NCBI GenBank assembly: GCA_017619795.1
Contig: JAFZRP010000114.1
Location: forward strand, 1-64,000
From: Treponema sp.
GTDB taxonomy: Bacteria > Spirochaetota > Spirochaetia > Treponematales > Treponemataceae
Direction: 5' to 3'
DNA length: 64,000 nt
Both the position numbers and the translations under genes were made by a program. Under the pieces are notes generated by a model, which made no database searches, had not been told where the DNA came from, and saw only the letters and a list, made by a program, of their open reading frames with translations. Below are positions 18,965-27,043 of this stretch, in pieces (within the stretch, counting starts at the first letter, position 1; the number at the start of each line of letters is the position of its first letter).

Positions 18965-21900
18965 TTATTTCATCATTTTTTTAATAAAGTTTTTTGCACT
19001 TGATACAGGAGATGGATCTGGCTGTGGATCAGGAGTTGGAGCTGGAGCTGGTATAGGATCAAAAAGTGAATAACTATCATAAACATCAATATAAGCACTA
19101 TTACCGGCATAATACCAATCTACGTGCTCTTTTATATATGCTGTTATGTTAGCCACAGTAATCTTACCTGCCTGAGCTTCTGCTTCAGATGTATAGCTCT
19201 GATTGAAATAATAGTTATGAGTTGCAAGACTTTCTGTGAATGCAATGAAATCCATAGTATTGTCATTTTCCCAATTAACTCGCACATTATATGCTGTATA
19301 TACAGTATCTCCTGCATAAGTCATCAAAGCATCCTTGTATACGCGGGTAGAAGTATCCATTGAAGGAGAACTGTAGAAGCTTCTTGCTGGAGAATCAGGT
19401 GTTTCGTAAATAGGAAGATCCCAAACTCTTACAACTCCAATGGTTTGTGTTTTTGTACTATCAGTTGGAGAAGCAGCAACTAAAGTTACATAAGCATCTG
19501 CTAAGTAAAGAGAGTCACCATCAGATATTTCTGTAGGACTATAGATTCTGTCACTGAATTCTTTTGTAGCAGGATTATATGATTTATAGAAGAGATACCT
19601 CAGGTTTGTCTTCATATTAGGGAAGGTTATAGTATTAATATTTTCGCCAATATTAATTCCCATTTCGTAAACAGTAGGATTTGTATCAGGAACTATATGA
19701 CTTGTCCAAATAGTAAGGGATCTCTTTGGACGTGCATAAAGAACAATTGAAGAATGACCTTTTCCGTTTTCTGTGCTTCCTTTGTCTGAAGTTGTTGATG
19801 TAGTTGTAGAACTATAACCAGGGATAGAACTTGGATCAAAATCCCAGTCAAAATTTTCCTGCTGTGATCCAGTACCAATAAGCAACTTATATTTGAATTC
19901 AGAATCATAGTAATATTCAAAAGCTGAAGAAAATGGGTTTAAGTTCAGTTTTACTTCATCTGTATTCTCATAAAGGAATGTTGTTGCAGTTGGATCATAG
20001 TAGCGTACAGTAATTCTGTCTCGAGCGATTTCATACTGAGGTATTTCTACAGATGCAACATTAGGATATTCATCTGTTGTCTGTGTCATAGGGAAGATAT
20101 GATAATCTGGATCTCCTAAATCACTCTTCTGATCTGAAGTACAAGGGAAGTAAATAGTACGCTTATTAAGCCAGGTATTAAGGAAGCCTACTGGAGCTGC
20201 AGCTTCAGAGAAAATAGGATTTTCATCTGTATCAAAAGTTACATCATTAGGGTTTTCTGTTCCATAAAGAAGTCTATAAATTGGGTTAAGACCTTCTTCA
20301 TGAATACCTGTATTAACAATCAAATAAGGTTTATAGCCTGTAAGATCAAGCTTTGTAAGCTTTGAACCACCTTCGCAGATACCTGATTCACCATTAATTT
20401 GAACACCAACGTGAATTGAAAGATCCTTCTTTGTAATAGCGTATGCGTTTACATAGAGGTCTACAGACTCATTGCCTACATTTACAACAACAGCATCCTT
20501 ACTGTAGTGCATGTATTCTGTAAGATATTGTTTTGTAATGTATCCGTGCCAAGAATCACCAAAAAAGGCTCCAGAATAGTCAAGATATGAATCGTTGCGA
20601 CCATAGATAGGTTTAAGACCTGCTTGTTCAACTTCAAATACCTTGAAAGAACCCATTATAGCCATATCATACATTGGCTGTTCATAAGATGCAGACATCC
20701 AGGTCTCAAAAATATCCATAGTATAGTTTTGAATGGCTGCTTTATGTGTATCGTTCAGGAAAACAACTCCCAGATAACCATTCAAACGCTCAAACTCTGC
20801 ACGTGTCATAGTAAACTTATAAATGCCAGAACCATTAGTAACATCGTAATCGGCAAGGGCAATGTCTTTTTCTTCTATGAAGTCTTCCTCCATAAATTCT
20901 TTGTCTTCAAACTGTTCAAACTCGGCATCGTACTTAAATCTCAGTTTATCTTCAGAAGTGAAATCGTCTGCAAAATCAACATCGCCAAAAGTACCGCCAA
21001 TAAGATTAATTTCCTGATCTCCATGTTCTACTTCCGATTTTTCTATAAATAATTTTTCTACCGATGATTTATCTGCAGCTGCAACATCATCATCTTTTTC
21101 TATGAAAGTAAAGCTTTCTGCACCTTCCAGGATCTTTAATTCTTCTATAGAAGATTTTTCGTCTCCTGTTTCAAGATAAAGTGTAATTGGCTTTTCTGTT
21201 CTTAATTCATCAATTTCACAGCCTTCAAGCCTGAGAGGAAGAACACCGTCACCAAATTTTTCAATTTTCTGGATTTCGCCGGATTCATTTTCTGTCTCAA
21301 TATCTGCAATGTTATAAGCTGATCTTGAGAATCTGTTAATGTAAGGATTCTGAACAGCTGGTGTTGGAGCTACAATTTCAATTTTAGCTTTCTTGAAGTT
21401 CTTTAATGTAACATCGCTGCTTACACTAGATTCAATTCGTACTATAAGACCTTCAATAGAACTTCCATTAACTGTAAGAGCTTTATTGATATAGATTAAG
21501 TTTCCTTCATTAGCGTTTGAAGGATTCAAAGTTACTGTTCTTCCTGCCTGAGTTGAATTAATAGCGCTCTGGAATACAGTGTTAGCTTTTGCTGTTACAG
21601 TCTGCTGCTGTTCTCCACTAGACTGCTGACCGCCTGATTGTTCTCCGCCTGACTGCTGCTCACCACCAGACTGTTCGCCGCCCTGCTGCTGACCGCCTGA
21701 CTGCTCACCACCTGACTGCTGTCCACCAGACTGCTGCTCACCACCTGATTGCTGACCGCCAGACTGTTCGCCGCCCTGCTGCTGACCGCCTGACTGCTCA
21801 CTGCCAGACTGTTCTCCACCCTGTTGCTGTCCACCTGATTGTTCTCCGCCTGACTGCTGTCCACCTGATTGCTCTCCGCCAGACTGCTGCTCACCACCTG

Positions 21901-22183
21901 ATTGCTGACCGCCTGACTGTTCACCACCAGACTGCTGTCCTCCACCCTGCTGCTGTCCACCTGATTGTTCTCCACCAGACTGCTGATCACCGCCCTGTTG
22001 CTCTCCACCTTGTTGTTCGCCACCTTGCTGCTGATCTTCAGGCTTCTGTTCCTCGTTTTCTTTCTCTTGTTCTGTCTTTCCATTATCATCTTCAGCAGCT
22101 GAAGGATTCGGACAACCAGTTAATACTAAAGCGAATAAAGCTGCTGATAACAAAGCTTTACCTACTCTTCTAATTTTTTTCAT
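18965..22183 (-). CDS. large lipoprotein with long Gln/Gly/Ser-rich stalk
   Basis: A 1072-residue lipoprotein. MKKIRRVGKALLSAALFALV followed by LTGC gives a clear lipobox with Cys24. An acidic Glu/Gln region is followed by about 145 residues of GGEQ/SGGQQ-type repeats (about 50-196), a probable flexible stalk. From about 200 the sequence reads like a beta-helix or pectate-lyase-like start (FQSAINSTQAGRTVTLNPSN, then ALTVNGSSIEGL). The remaining body is beta-rich with no enzyme motif recognised. It begins with AAGGAG at the usual distance before the ATG. Its promoter shares the 15-bp activator sites of the 9748 operon, so it is probably co-regulated and works at the same surface. Confidence 0.75.
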   Translation of the reverse strand: MKKIRRVGKALLSAALFALVLTGCPNPSAAEDDNGKTEQEKENEEQKPEDQQQGGEQQGGEQQGGDQQSGGEQSGGQQQGGGQQSGGEQSGGQQSGGEQQSGGEQSGGQQSGGEQSGGQQQGGEQSGSEQSGGQQQGGEQSGGQQSGGEQQSGGQQSGGEQSGGQQQGGEQSGGEQQSGGEQSGGQQSSGEQQQTVTAKANTVFQSAINSTQAGRTVTLNPSNANEGNLIYINKALTVNGSSIEGLIVRIESSVSSDVTLKNFKKAKIEIVAPTPAVQNPYINRFSRSAYNIADIETENESGEIQKIEKFGDGVLPLRLEGCEIDELRTEKPITLYLETGDEKSSIEELKILEGAESFTFIEKDDDVAAADKSSVEKLFIEKSEVEHGDQEINLIGGTFGDVDFADDFTSEDKLRFKYDAEFEQFEDKEFMEEDFIEEKDIALADYDVTNGSGIYKFTMTRAEFERLNGYLGVVFLNDTHKAAIQNYTMDIFETWMSASYEQPMYDMAIMGSFKVFEVEQAGLKPIYGRNDSYLDYSGAFFGDSWHGYITKQYLTEYMHYSKDAVVVNVGNESVDLYVNAYAITKKDLSIHVGVQINGESGICEGGSKLTKLDLTGYKPYLIVNTGIHEEGLNPIYRLLYGTENPNDVTFDTDENPIFSEAAAPVGFLNTWLNKRTIYFPCTSDQKSDLGDPDYHIFPMTQTTDEYPNVASVEIPQYEIARDRITVRYYDPTATTFLYENTDEVKLNLNPFSSAFEYYYDSEFKYKLLIGTGSQQENFDWDFDPSSIPGYSSTTTSTTSDKGSTENGKGHSSIVLYARPKRSLTIWTSHIVPDTNPTVYEMGINIGENINTITFPNMKTNLRYLFYKSYNPATKEFSDRIYSPTEISDGDSLYLADAYVTLVAASPTDSTKTQTIGVVRVWDLPIYETPDSPARSFYSSPSMDTSTRVYKDALMTYAGDTVYTAYNVRVNWENDNTMDFIAFTESLATHNYYFNQSYTSEAEAQAGKITVANITAYIKEHVDWYYAGNSAYIDVYDSYSLFDPIPAPAPTPDPQPDPSPVSSAKNFIKKMMK
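21595..22033 (-). repeat. low-complexity coding repeat (Gln/Gly/Ser)
   Basis: Degenerate tandem repeats of 15-18 bp encode SGGEQ, SGGQQ and QGGEQ units. All three bases vary only slightly between units, so the tract also stays open for 164 codons in another frame. It is prone to length change by slippage or recombination in whole units, which keeps the frame. Confidence 0.85.
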
Positions 22184-22212
22184 TACCTTTCTCCTTGTTT
22201 TTTTTTACCCGA

Positions 22213-22218
22213 ATTATA
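22213..22218 (-). promoter_or_regulatory. -10 box of the stalk-lipoprotein gene
   Basis: A perfect TATAAT on the minus strand, 11 nt downstream of the nearest activator half-site (22230-22233) and 29 nt before the ATG. No -35 hexamer is present; the activator site occupies that place. Confidence 0.75.
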
Positions 22219-22229
22219 AAGAGTCCAAA

Positions 22230-22373
22230 GCACAGAATCAGCACAGAAAAAAGACATTTTTAAGCACGGTTTCAGCACAAAATGATAAAAAAAAAGCGAC
22301 AAATCAGCACAAAATGAAAAATCAATAGCACAGAATCAGCACACAAAAGTTAAAAAGAGCACAGAATCAGCAC
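22230..22373 (-). promoter_or_regulatory. five tandem SARP/PhoB-type activator sites
   Basis: Pairs of GCAC (GTGC on the minus strand) lie at 22230/22241, 22264/22275, 22296/22307, 22328/22339 and 22359/22370, each pair 11 bp apart. The 22296 half-site is degenerate (GCGA). Pairs repeat every 31-34 bp, close to three helical turns. Three of the five 15-bp sites are identical to the one at 9618. Their orientation points toward the lipoprotein gene, while the divergent regulator gene starts 87 bp beyond the outermost site. Confidence 0.85.
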
Positions 22374-22459
22374 ACTTTTTGTTAAATATAGCAAAAAATT
22401 TAAATGATAATTTTTTAAAGGTATGTTACAATCATTTTTAAAGGATTTAAGCTAAAAAA

Positions 22460-23503
22460 ATGATATTTCAAGAAGTTCGCGGTAAATATAGAGAAAGATA
22501 CGAAATCTCGTATCAGGATTTGGCAGATGCAGGTGAAAAAAATAGAATCCGTCTATTAGTAATATCACCTTTTTTGTTTCTGTTTGGTCTGATTGATGTC
22601 ATAGTTGTTCTTATTCTTCACCATAACAACCTTCAGGATTATCTTGTTTCTCTTATTTATTTTGGAGCATTCGCCATTATTTCTGGTTTTGTTTATGTTT
22701 ATTCTATATTAGCAAAGCGTGTTTCTCAGGATAAATCGTATGTATCCAAAACAATTCCAGTCTATGTAATAATATATACAACTTTTACGGCTTCCGTTTA
22801 TAACTTTTATATTCTTGAGCAGCCTTTTAATGGAGTCCTTACTTACTATCTAACAGGATTTCTGGGTTTAATATCGTTCTCTTTTTCGCCATTTTTGTTT
22901 TTAATTGGACTTTCTGTTGCTATGGGTGTGATGGTGCCTGGAATCTACCAGAATTTTGGTGTAACAGGACTTATGGATTCAATTCTTGGCGCAATCCTTA
23001 TGTTCTTATTTTCTGTATATAAAAGACGCCTTGAAAAAAGACAGGTTGTTATGCTTAAAAAGCAGACAAAGAATCTTGTAGCAAAAACATTTGGTAATTT
23101 TACATTAATTTATGAAGGTAAGGTTGTAAAATATACAAGAACAAAATCAGAAGAACTTATTGGTTATTTGATTTATAAAAATGGAAGCTCTGTAAAAACA
23201 AAAGAGCTTATTTCTGTGCTCTGGGGTGATCATGCAGATTCTACACGCTATGGAAACAATCTGCGCAATCTTATTGTAGACATTAAGCACACAATGAGCG
23301 AGCTGGAAATCCATGACTTTTTTATTGCAGAATATAACAATTTCCGAATCAATCCGGAGCTTGTAAAATGTGATTATTATGATTTTCTAAAGGGAAATCC
23401 AACTGCCATTAAAAACTTTGCGGGAGAGTTTATGAGCCAGTATAGCTGGGCAGAAGATGTAGCAGCTTTCTTGGAGCAGAAAGCCTTAGGCCGTAATGAA
23501 TAG
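22460..23503 (+). CDS. membrane-anchored SARP/OmpR-type transcription regulator 1
   Basis: A 347-residue one-component regulator. Residues about 30-190 contain five or six hydrophobic membrane helices with no known sensor motif. About 205-300 is a winged helix of the OmpR/SARP type: FGNFTLIYEGKVVKYTRTKS, then EELIGYLIYKNG, then KTKELISVLWGD and NNLRNLIVDIKHTM as recognition helix. The tail AGEFMSQYSWAEDVAAFLEQ is typical of the SARP-like domain end. It probably binds the GTGC-N7-GTGC sites in its own upstream region and at 9618 while staying in the membrane, as ToxR and CadC do. The gene is divergent from the stalk lipoprotein gene and 11 bp before its paralog. Its start codon is not certain; the Shine-Dalgarno is distant. 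Confidence 0.82.
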   Translation: MIFQEVRGKYRERYEISYQDLADAGEKNRIRLLVISPFLFLFGLIDVIVVLILHHNNLQDYLVSLIYFGAFAIISGFVYVYSILAKRVSQDKSYVSKTIPVYVIIYTTFTASVYNFYILEQPFNGVLTYYLTGFLGLISFSFSPFLFLIGLSVAMGVMVPGIYQNFGVTGLMDSILGAILMFLFSVYKRRLEKRQVVMLKKQTKNLVAKTFGNFTLIYEGKVVKYTRTKSEELIGYLIYKNGSSVKTKELISVLWGDHADSTRYGNNLRNLIVDIKHTMSELEIHDFFIAEYNNFRINPELVKCDYYDFLKGNPTAIKNFAGEFMSQYSWAEDVAAFLEQKALGRNE

Positions 23504-23514
23504 ATGGTGTTTTT

Positions 23515-24540
23515 ATGATTTTTAAAGATCTGATAGATAAGTATAAAACTCGTTATAGTATTCCTTTTCAGGATTTAACCGATTTTGGAGAAACAAACAG
23601 AATTAATGCTCTTGTTGTAAGCTCCCTCTTTTTACTTTCTGAAATTATTGATTTTTTTATTGTTTTAGTAATTCAGCATTCTATTTTAAAAGAGAATTTT
23701 CAATATCTTATTTATCTTTGTATTTATACACCAATAAATCTTTTTATTTTTCTGTTCTCAAGACATTCAAAAAACGCCGTTAGCTATATACGAAAAACTT
23801 TTCCAGCTTATCTGCTGCTTTTCGTAGGTTTAAGTGCCGGCGTCTTCAATTTCTATTTTATGGATTCTCCACATAACGGCTTTGTTACTTATTATTTAGC
23901 AGGCTTTTTGTTTCTTATAGTTTTTTCAAGCTCACCGTTACTTTTCTTTCTTGAGCTTATTCCAACTGCAGTTATTCTGTCACCTGGAGTTTATAAAAAC
24001 TATGGAGTTTTATCTGTAGTCGACTTATTTGTAGTTACAGTTATTATGTTCGCTATTGCGCTGTATAAAAGGCATTACGAAAAAAGACACCTTCAGCTTC
24101 TTAGAAAACAAAAGCTTGTTCTGGAAGCAAAAACCTTTGGTAATTTTACTCTGCTTCACGAAAACAAGGTTATAACCTTTTCCAGAACTAAATCTGAAGA
24201 GCTTTTAGGTTATTTAATCTATAAAAAAGGAACCTCTGTAAAAACTAAAGAGCTTATAAATGTGCTTTGGGGTGATCATGCCGATTCAGCCCGATACGGA
24301 AACAGCTTTAGAAACCTTATTGTAGACATAAAACACACAATGAATGAGCTGGAAATCCAGAACTTTTTCATTACCGAATACAATAACTTCCGAATCAACC
24401 CTGAAGTAATCAGATGCGACTATTATGATTTTCTGGAAGGCGACCCGGCTGCCATAAAAAGCTTTGCCGGCGAGTTTATGAGCCAATACTCCTGGGCCGA
24501 AGAAATTGCCGCCTTTTTGGAGCAAAAAATCCAGAAATAA
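23515..24540 (+). CDS. membrane-anchored SARP/OmpR-type transcription regulator 2
   Basis: A 341-residue paralog of the gene upstream, with the same order: membrane helices at about 30-195, then winged helix, then AGEFMSQYSWAEEIAAFLEQ. The DNA-binding part is far more conserved between the two (TKSEELLGYLIYKKGTSVKT, WGDHADSARYGNSFRNLIVD) than the membrane part, suggesting the same DNA site read by two different sensor domains, perhaps as a heterodimer. A weak ribosome site (GGTG) precedes the ATG 11 bp after the first gene's stop. No response-regulator receiver domain is present. Confidence 0.82.
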   Translation: MIFKDLIDKYKTRYSIPFQDLTDFGETNRINALVVSSLFLLSEIIDFFIVLVIQHSILKENFQYLIYLCIYTPINLFIFLFSRHSKNAVSYIRKTFPAYLLLFVGLSAGVFNFYFMDSPHNGFVTYYLAGFLFLIVFSSSPLLFFLELIPTAVILSPGVYKNYGVLSVVDLFVVTVIMFAIALYKRHYEKRHLQLLRKQKLVLEAKTFGNFTLLHENKVITFSRTKSEELLGYLIYKKGTSVKTKELINVLWGDHADSARYGNSFRNLIVDIKHTMNELEIQNFFITEYNNFRINPEVIRCDYYDFLEGDPAAIKSFAGEFMSQYSWAEEIAAFLEQKIQK

Positions 24541-24638
24541 TTAAGTAAAATTGGTATTGACCATATCCTTTTTTTTCCTTATTTTCGATATATAACAAAT
24601 TTTTTTCAATTTACGGGGAAACCCATTAGGAGAAATAA

Positions 24639-25232
24639 ATGAAAAAGAATCGAATTGTTGCAATTGTTTCAATTCTGTTTGCTACTGTTTTATTCAGCAG
24701 CTGTGGCTACAACACCATTGTTACACTCAGAGAAGGAGTAGATGCACAGTGGGCAAATGTAGAAAACCAGTATCAGCGCAGAGCTGATTTAGTTCCAAAT
24801 CTGGTTTCTACCGTAAAGGGATACGCAAAACACGAAGCCGAGATTTTTGAGCAGGTTTCACAGGCACGTGCACAGCTCGCTTCTGGAATGAAGGTTGATT
24901 CATCAATCACAGATGATCCTGCAAAGCTTGCTGCTTATCAGAAAGCACAGGACACACTCGGTGCAAGTCTTTCTCGCCTTATTGCAATTGCAGAAGCTTA
25001 TCCAGATCTCAAAGCAAACGAAAACTTTAAAGATCTTCAGAGTCAGCTTGAAGGAACAGAAAACCGCATTGCAACAGAACGTGGACGCTATAATAACGCA
25101 GTAAAAGAATACAATGCTGCAATTCAGCGCTTCCCAGGTTTGTTGTGGGCAAAATGGTTCCACTTTGAACCAAAAGCTTATTTCTCAACAACAGAAGAAG
25201 CAAAAAAAGTTCCAACAGTTTCTTTTGACTAA
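24639..25232 (+). CDS. lemA: LemA family protein
   Basis: A 197-residue LemA-family protein. The N-terminal signal or anchor reads MKKNRIVAIVSILFATVLFS and then SCGYN; the Cys at about 22 could be lipidated. The family signature follows at once: VDAQWANVENQYQRRADLVP then NLVSTVKGYA. A long helical hairpin fills the rest (about 60-165) and the FPGLLWAKWF segment matches the family end. LemA proteins are commonly found next to TPM-domain genes, as here; their biochemical role is unresolved. AGGAG precedes the ATG. Confidence 0.92.
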   Translation: MKKNRIVAIVSILFATVLFSSCGYNTIVTLREGVDAQWANVENQYQRRADLVPNLVSTVKGYAKHEAEIFEQVSQARAQLASGMKVDSSITDDPAKLAAYQKAQDTLGASLSRLIAIAEAYPDLKANENFKDLQSQLEGTENRIATERGRYNNAVKEYNAAIQRFPGLLWAKWFHFEPKAYFSTTEEAKKVPTVSFD

Positions 25233-25294
25233 TAAAAGCTGACTGAAACGTTGACTTATAAAAGCTGAAAAACTCTTTTACATCGGAAGCAGAT

Positions 25295-26029
25295 ATGAAC
25301 TATAAAAGGCTCGTAAAAAAAATAAATCTCAGTGAATCCGACTATAAGGATATTGAAGAAGCCGTAAAAAAAGCGGAAGCCGGTACAAAAGGCGAAATAG
25401 CCCTTGCAATTACTCCACAAAGCGACACTTATGCCTTTTGGGAGCTGGCCATAGCCGTATTCACTTCCTTTATGCTTTTATGCAGCCTTTTTCCGCTTGC
25501 GAATCAGGTTTACGCCTGGATGAACAGAGTTTTTTGGCTTCCAAAGCCGTGGCATCTTATAGCCTTTTACACTGCGCTGTGCGTAATCGAAGTAATTGCA
25601 TTCTATCTTCTATATAATATTCCTTGGTTTGACTCCCTGATTATTCCTGATCATGTAAAGGAAAAAGCAGTGACAAACAGAGCCATGCGATATTTTACCG
25701 AAAGCGGTGTTTACTGCACAAAAGAGCACACTGGAATATTGATTTTTGTTTCTTACCTTGAGCATGAGGTTCGGATTATAGCGGATAAAGGTCTTAACGA
25801 CAAAATCCCGAATGATTCCTGGGAGCAGCTTGCAGACGAAATTGCAAAGAATATAGCAAAGGGTTCTGTAAAAGACGGCTTCCTTAATGCAATTGAAAAG
25901 TGCGGGGCTTTGTTTGCAGAAAACTTCCCGCTCGAAAGCACAGAAGCAACAGTATCCACTACAGCAGAAGAGACTTGCGAGGTTAATCCAAACGAGCTTT
26001 CCGACAGTCTTGTGATTTTGAAGGAGTAG
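25295..26029 (+). CDS. TPM-domain membrane protein
   Basis: A 244-residue protein of the TPM (YgcG/Psb32) family. DYKDIEEAVKKAEAGTKGEI begins the domain. Two membrane helices (about 48-68 and 85-108) interrupt it, and the second half (VYCTKEHTGILIFVSYLEHE, then VRIIADKGLND) carries the acidic conserved part. It lies 62 bp after lemA and 6 bp before a second TPM gene, so the three probably form one operon. TPM proteins have been linked to phosphatase activity and to membrane-complex repair; the role here is unknown. Confidence 0.8.
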   Translation: MNYKRLVKKINLSESDYKDIEEAVKKAEAGTKGEIALAITPQSDTYAFWELAIAVFTSFMLLCSLFPLANQVYAWMNRVFWLPKPWHLIAFYTALCVIEVIAFYLLYNIPWFDSLIIPDHVKEKAVTNRAMRYFTESGVYCTKEHTGILIFVSYLEHEVRIIADKGLNDKIPNDSWEQLADEIAKNIAKGSVKDGFLNAIEKCGALFAENFPLESTEATVSTTAEETCEVNPNELSDSLVILKE

Positions 26030-26035
26030 AGATAC

Positions 26036-27043
26036 ATGGCAACCAAAAGACAAAGAAGACGACGCAGAAGACTTATCCTCCTGGCAATTGTTTTAGCTTT
26101 TATTTTTATTCCTGAACGCACCGTAGATGAAGTAACGGAAGCACCGGTAAATTTAGTTGAAGAAGCTTTACAAGAAGCACCTGTTTCCAGTGAAATTGTT
26201 TCAGAATACGAAAAAGCAAAAAAAGAGCAGGATTCACTAGCTGGAACTGCAGCAAATACCGGCTCGACTTCTACCAAACAGAAGGCACAGAAATCTAGTT
26301 CTTCGCCATCTCAGCAATATGCAGGTTCAAGCGAAAATAAATACTACACAAAAGATAGAAACGGTCTCTACGATTTTGCAGGCTTTGTTTTGGATGCTGC
26401 AAACTTGTTAACTACTGCACAGTACAACGAGCTCACCGCTTTCCTTAATAACCTGGACGACACGACAGGTGTACAGATTGCAGTGCTCACAGTTCCAAGC
26501 TTAAATGGAGTTGCTTTGGAGGAGTTTTCTATCCGTCATGCAGAAAAGTGGCAGCTTGGACAAAAGGGCGTAGACAACGGAGCTTTACTTGTTGCCTCTA
26601 TGGAAGAACACGCACTTCGCATAGAAACAGGTTACGGTACAGAAGGCGCCCTTACCGATGCAAAATGTTCTCGAATTATCAGAAATATTCTTGTTCCACA
26701 GTTTAGAGACGGCAAATACGGCGAAGGTATAATTGAAGCTGTAAAAAATATGGCTGGCATTATCACCGAAGACGAATCGTTAGTAAGCAAATCTGTGCTT
26801 TCTGAATCATCATCATCTTCTTCTAGTTCTGAGGATGATTATGATACCTTCTATATTATCCTTGGCGCAATTATTATTTTAATTATATTAGGCGGTATTT
26901 TAAGTAACATAGGTTCTGGTGGTGGAAGCTCGTATTCGGGCGGCTCTTACCACAGCAGCGGACACAGCTATAGTGGCGGTGGCCACAGTTATAGTGGTGG
27001 AGGCGGTCATTTTGGTGGTGGCGGTTCATCCGGTCACTGGTAA
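26036..27043 (+). CDS. TPM-domain protein with glycine-rich tail (YgcG-like)
   Basis: A 335-residue envelope protein. A positively charged start and hydrophobic helix (LILLAIVLAFIFIP) form the membrane anchor. Residues about 115-250 are the TPM domain: FVLDAANLLTTAQYNELTAF, VQIAVLTVPSLNG, RIETGYGTEGALTDA. A second membrane helix (about 270-290) precedes a Gly/Ser/His-rich tail ending in GGGHFGGGGSSGHW, as in E. coli YgcG. The 3' end overlaps the convergent gene by 10 bp. Together with LemA and the first TPM protein it likely forms an envelope complex. Confidence 0.87.
   Translation: MATKRQRRRRRRLILLAIVLAFIFIPERTVDEVTEAPVNLVEEALQEAPVSSEIVSEYEKAKKEQDSLAGTAANTGSTSTKQKAQKSSSSPSQQYAGSSENKYYTKDRNGLYDFAGFVLDAANLLTTAQYNELTAFLNNLDDTTGVQIAVLTVPSLNGVALEEFSIRHAEKWQLGQKGVDNGALLVASMEEHALRIETGYGTEGALTDAKCSRIIRNILVPQFRDGKYGEGIIEAVKNMAGIITEDESLVSKSVLSESSSSSSSSEDDYDTFYIILGAIIILIILGGILSNIGSGGGSSYSGGSYHSSGHSYSGGGHSYSGGGGHFGGGGSSGHW

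Noticed and set aside
21595..22089. 164-codon minus-strand frame of Ser/Val/Asn repeats
   Set aside because: It is an alternative frame of the Gln/Gly/Ser repeat in the lipoprotein gene and stays open only because of the repeat.
22384..22459. Sixth activator site close to the regulator gene
   Set aside because: No GCAC pair with 11-bp spacing exists in this stretch; the regulator's own promoter (possible TACAAT at 22427) seems independent.
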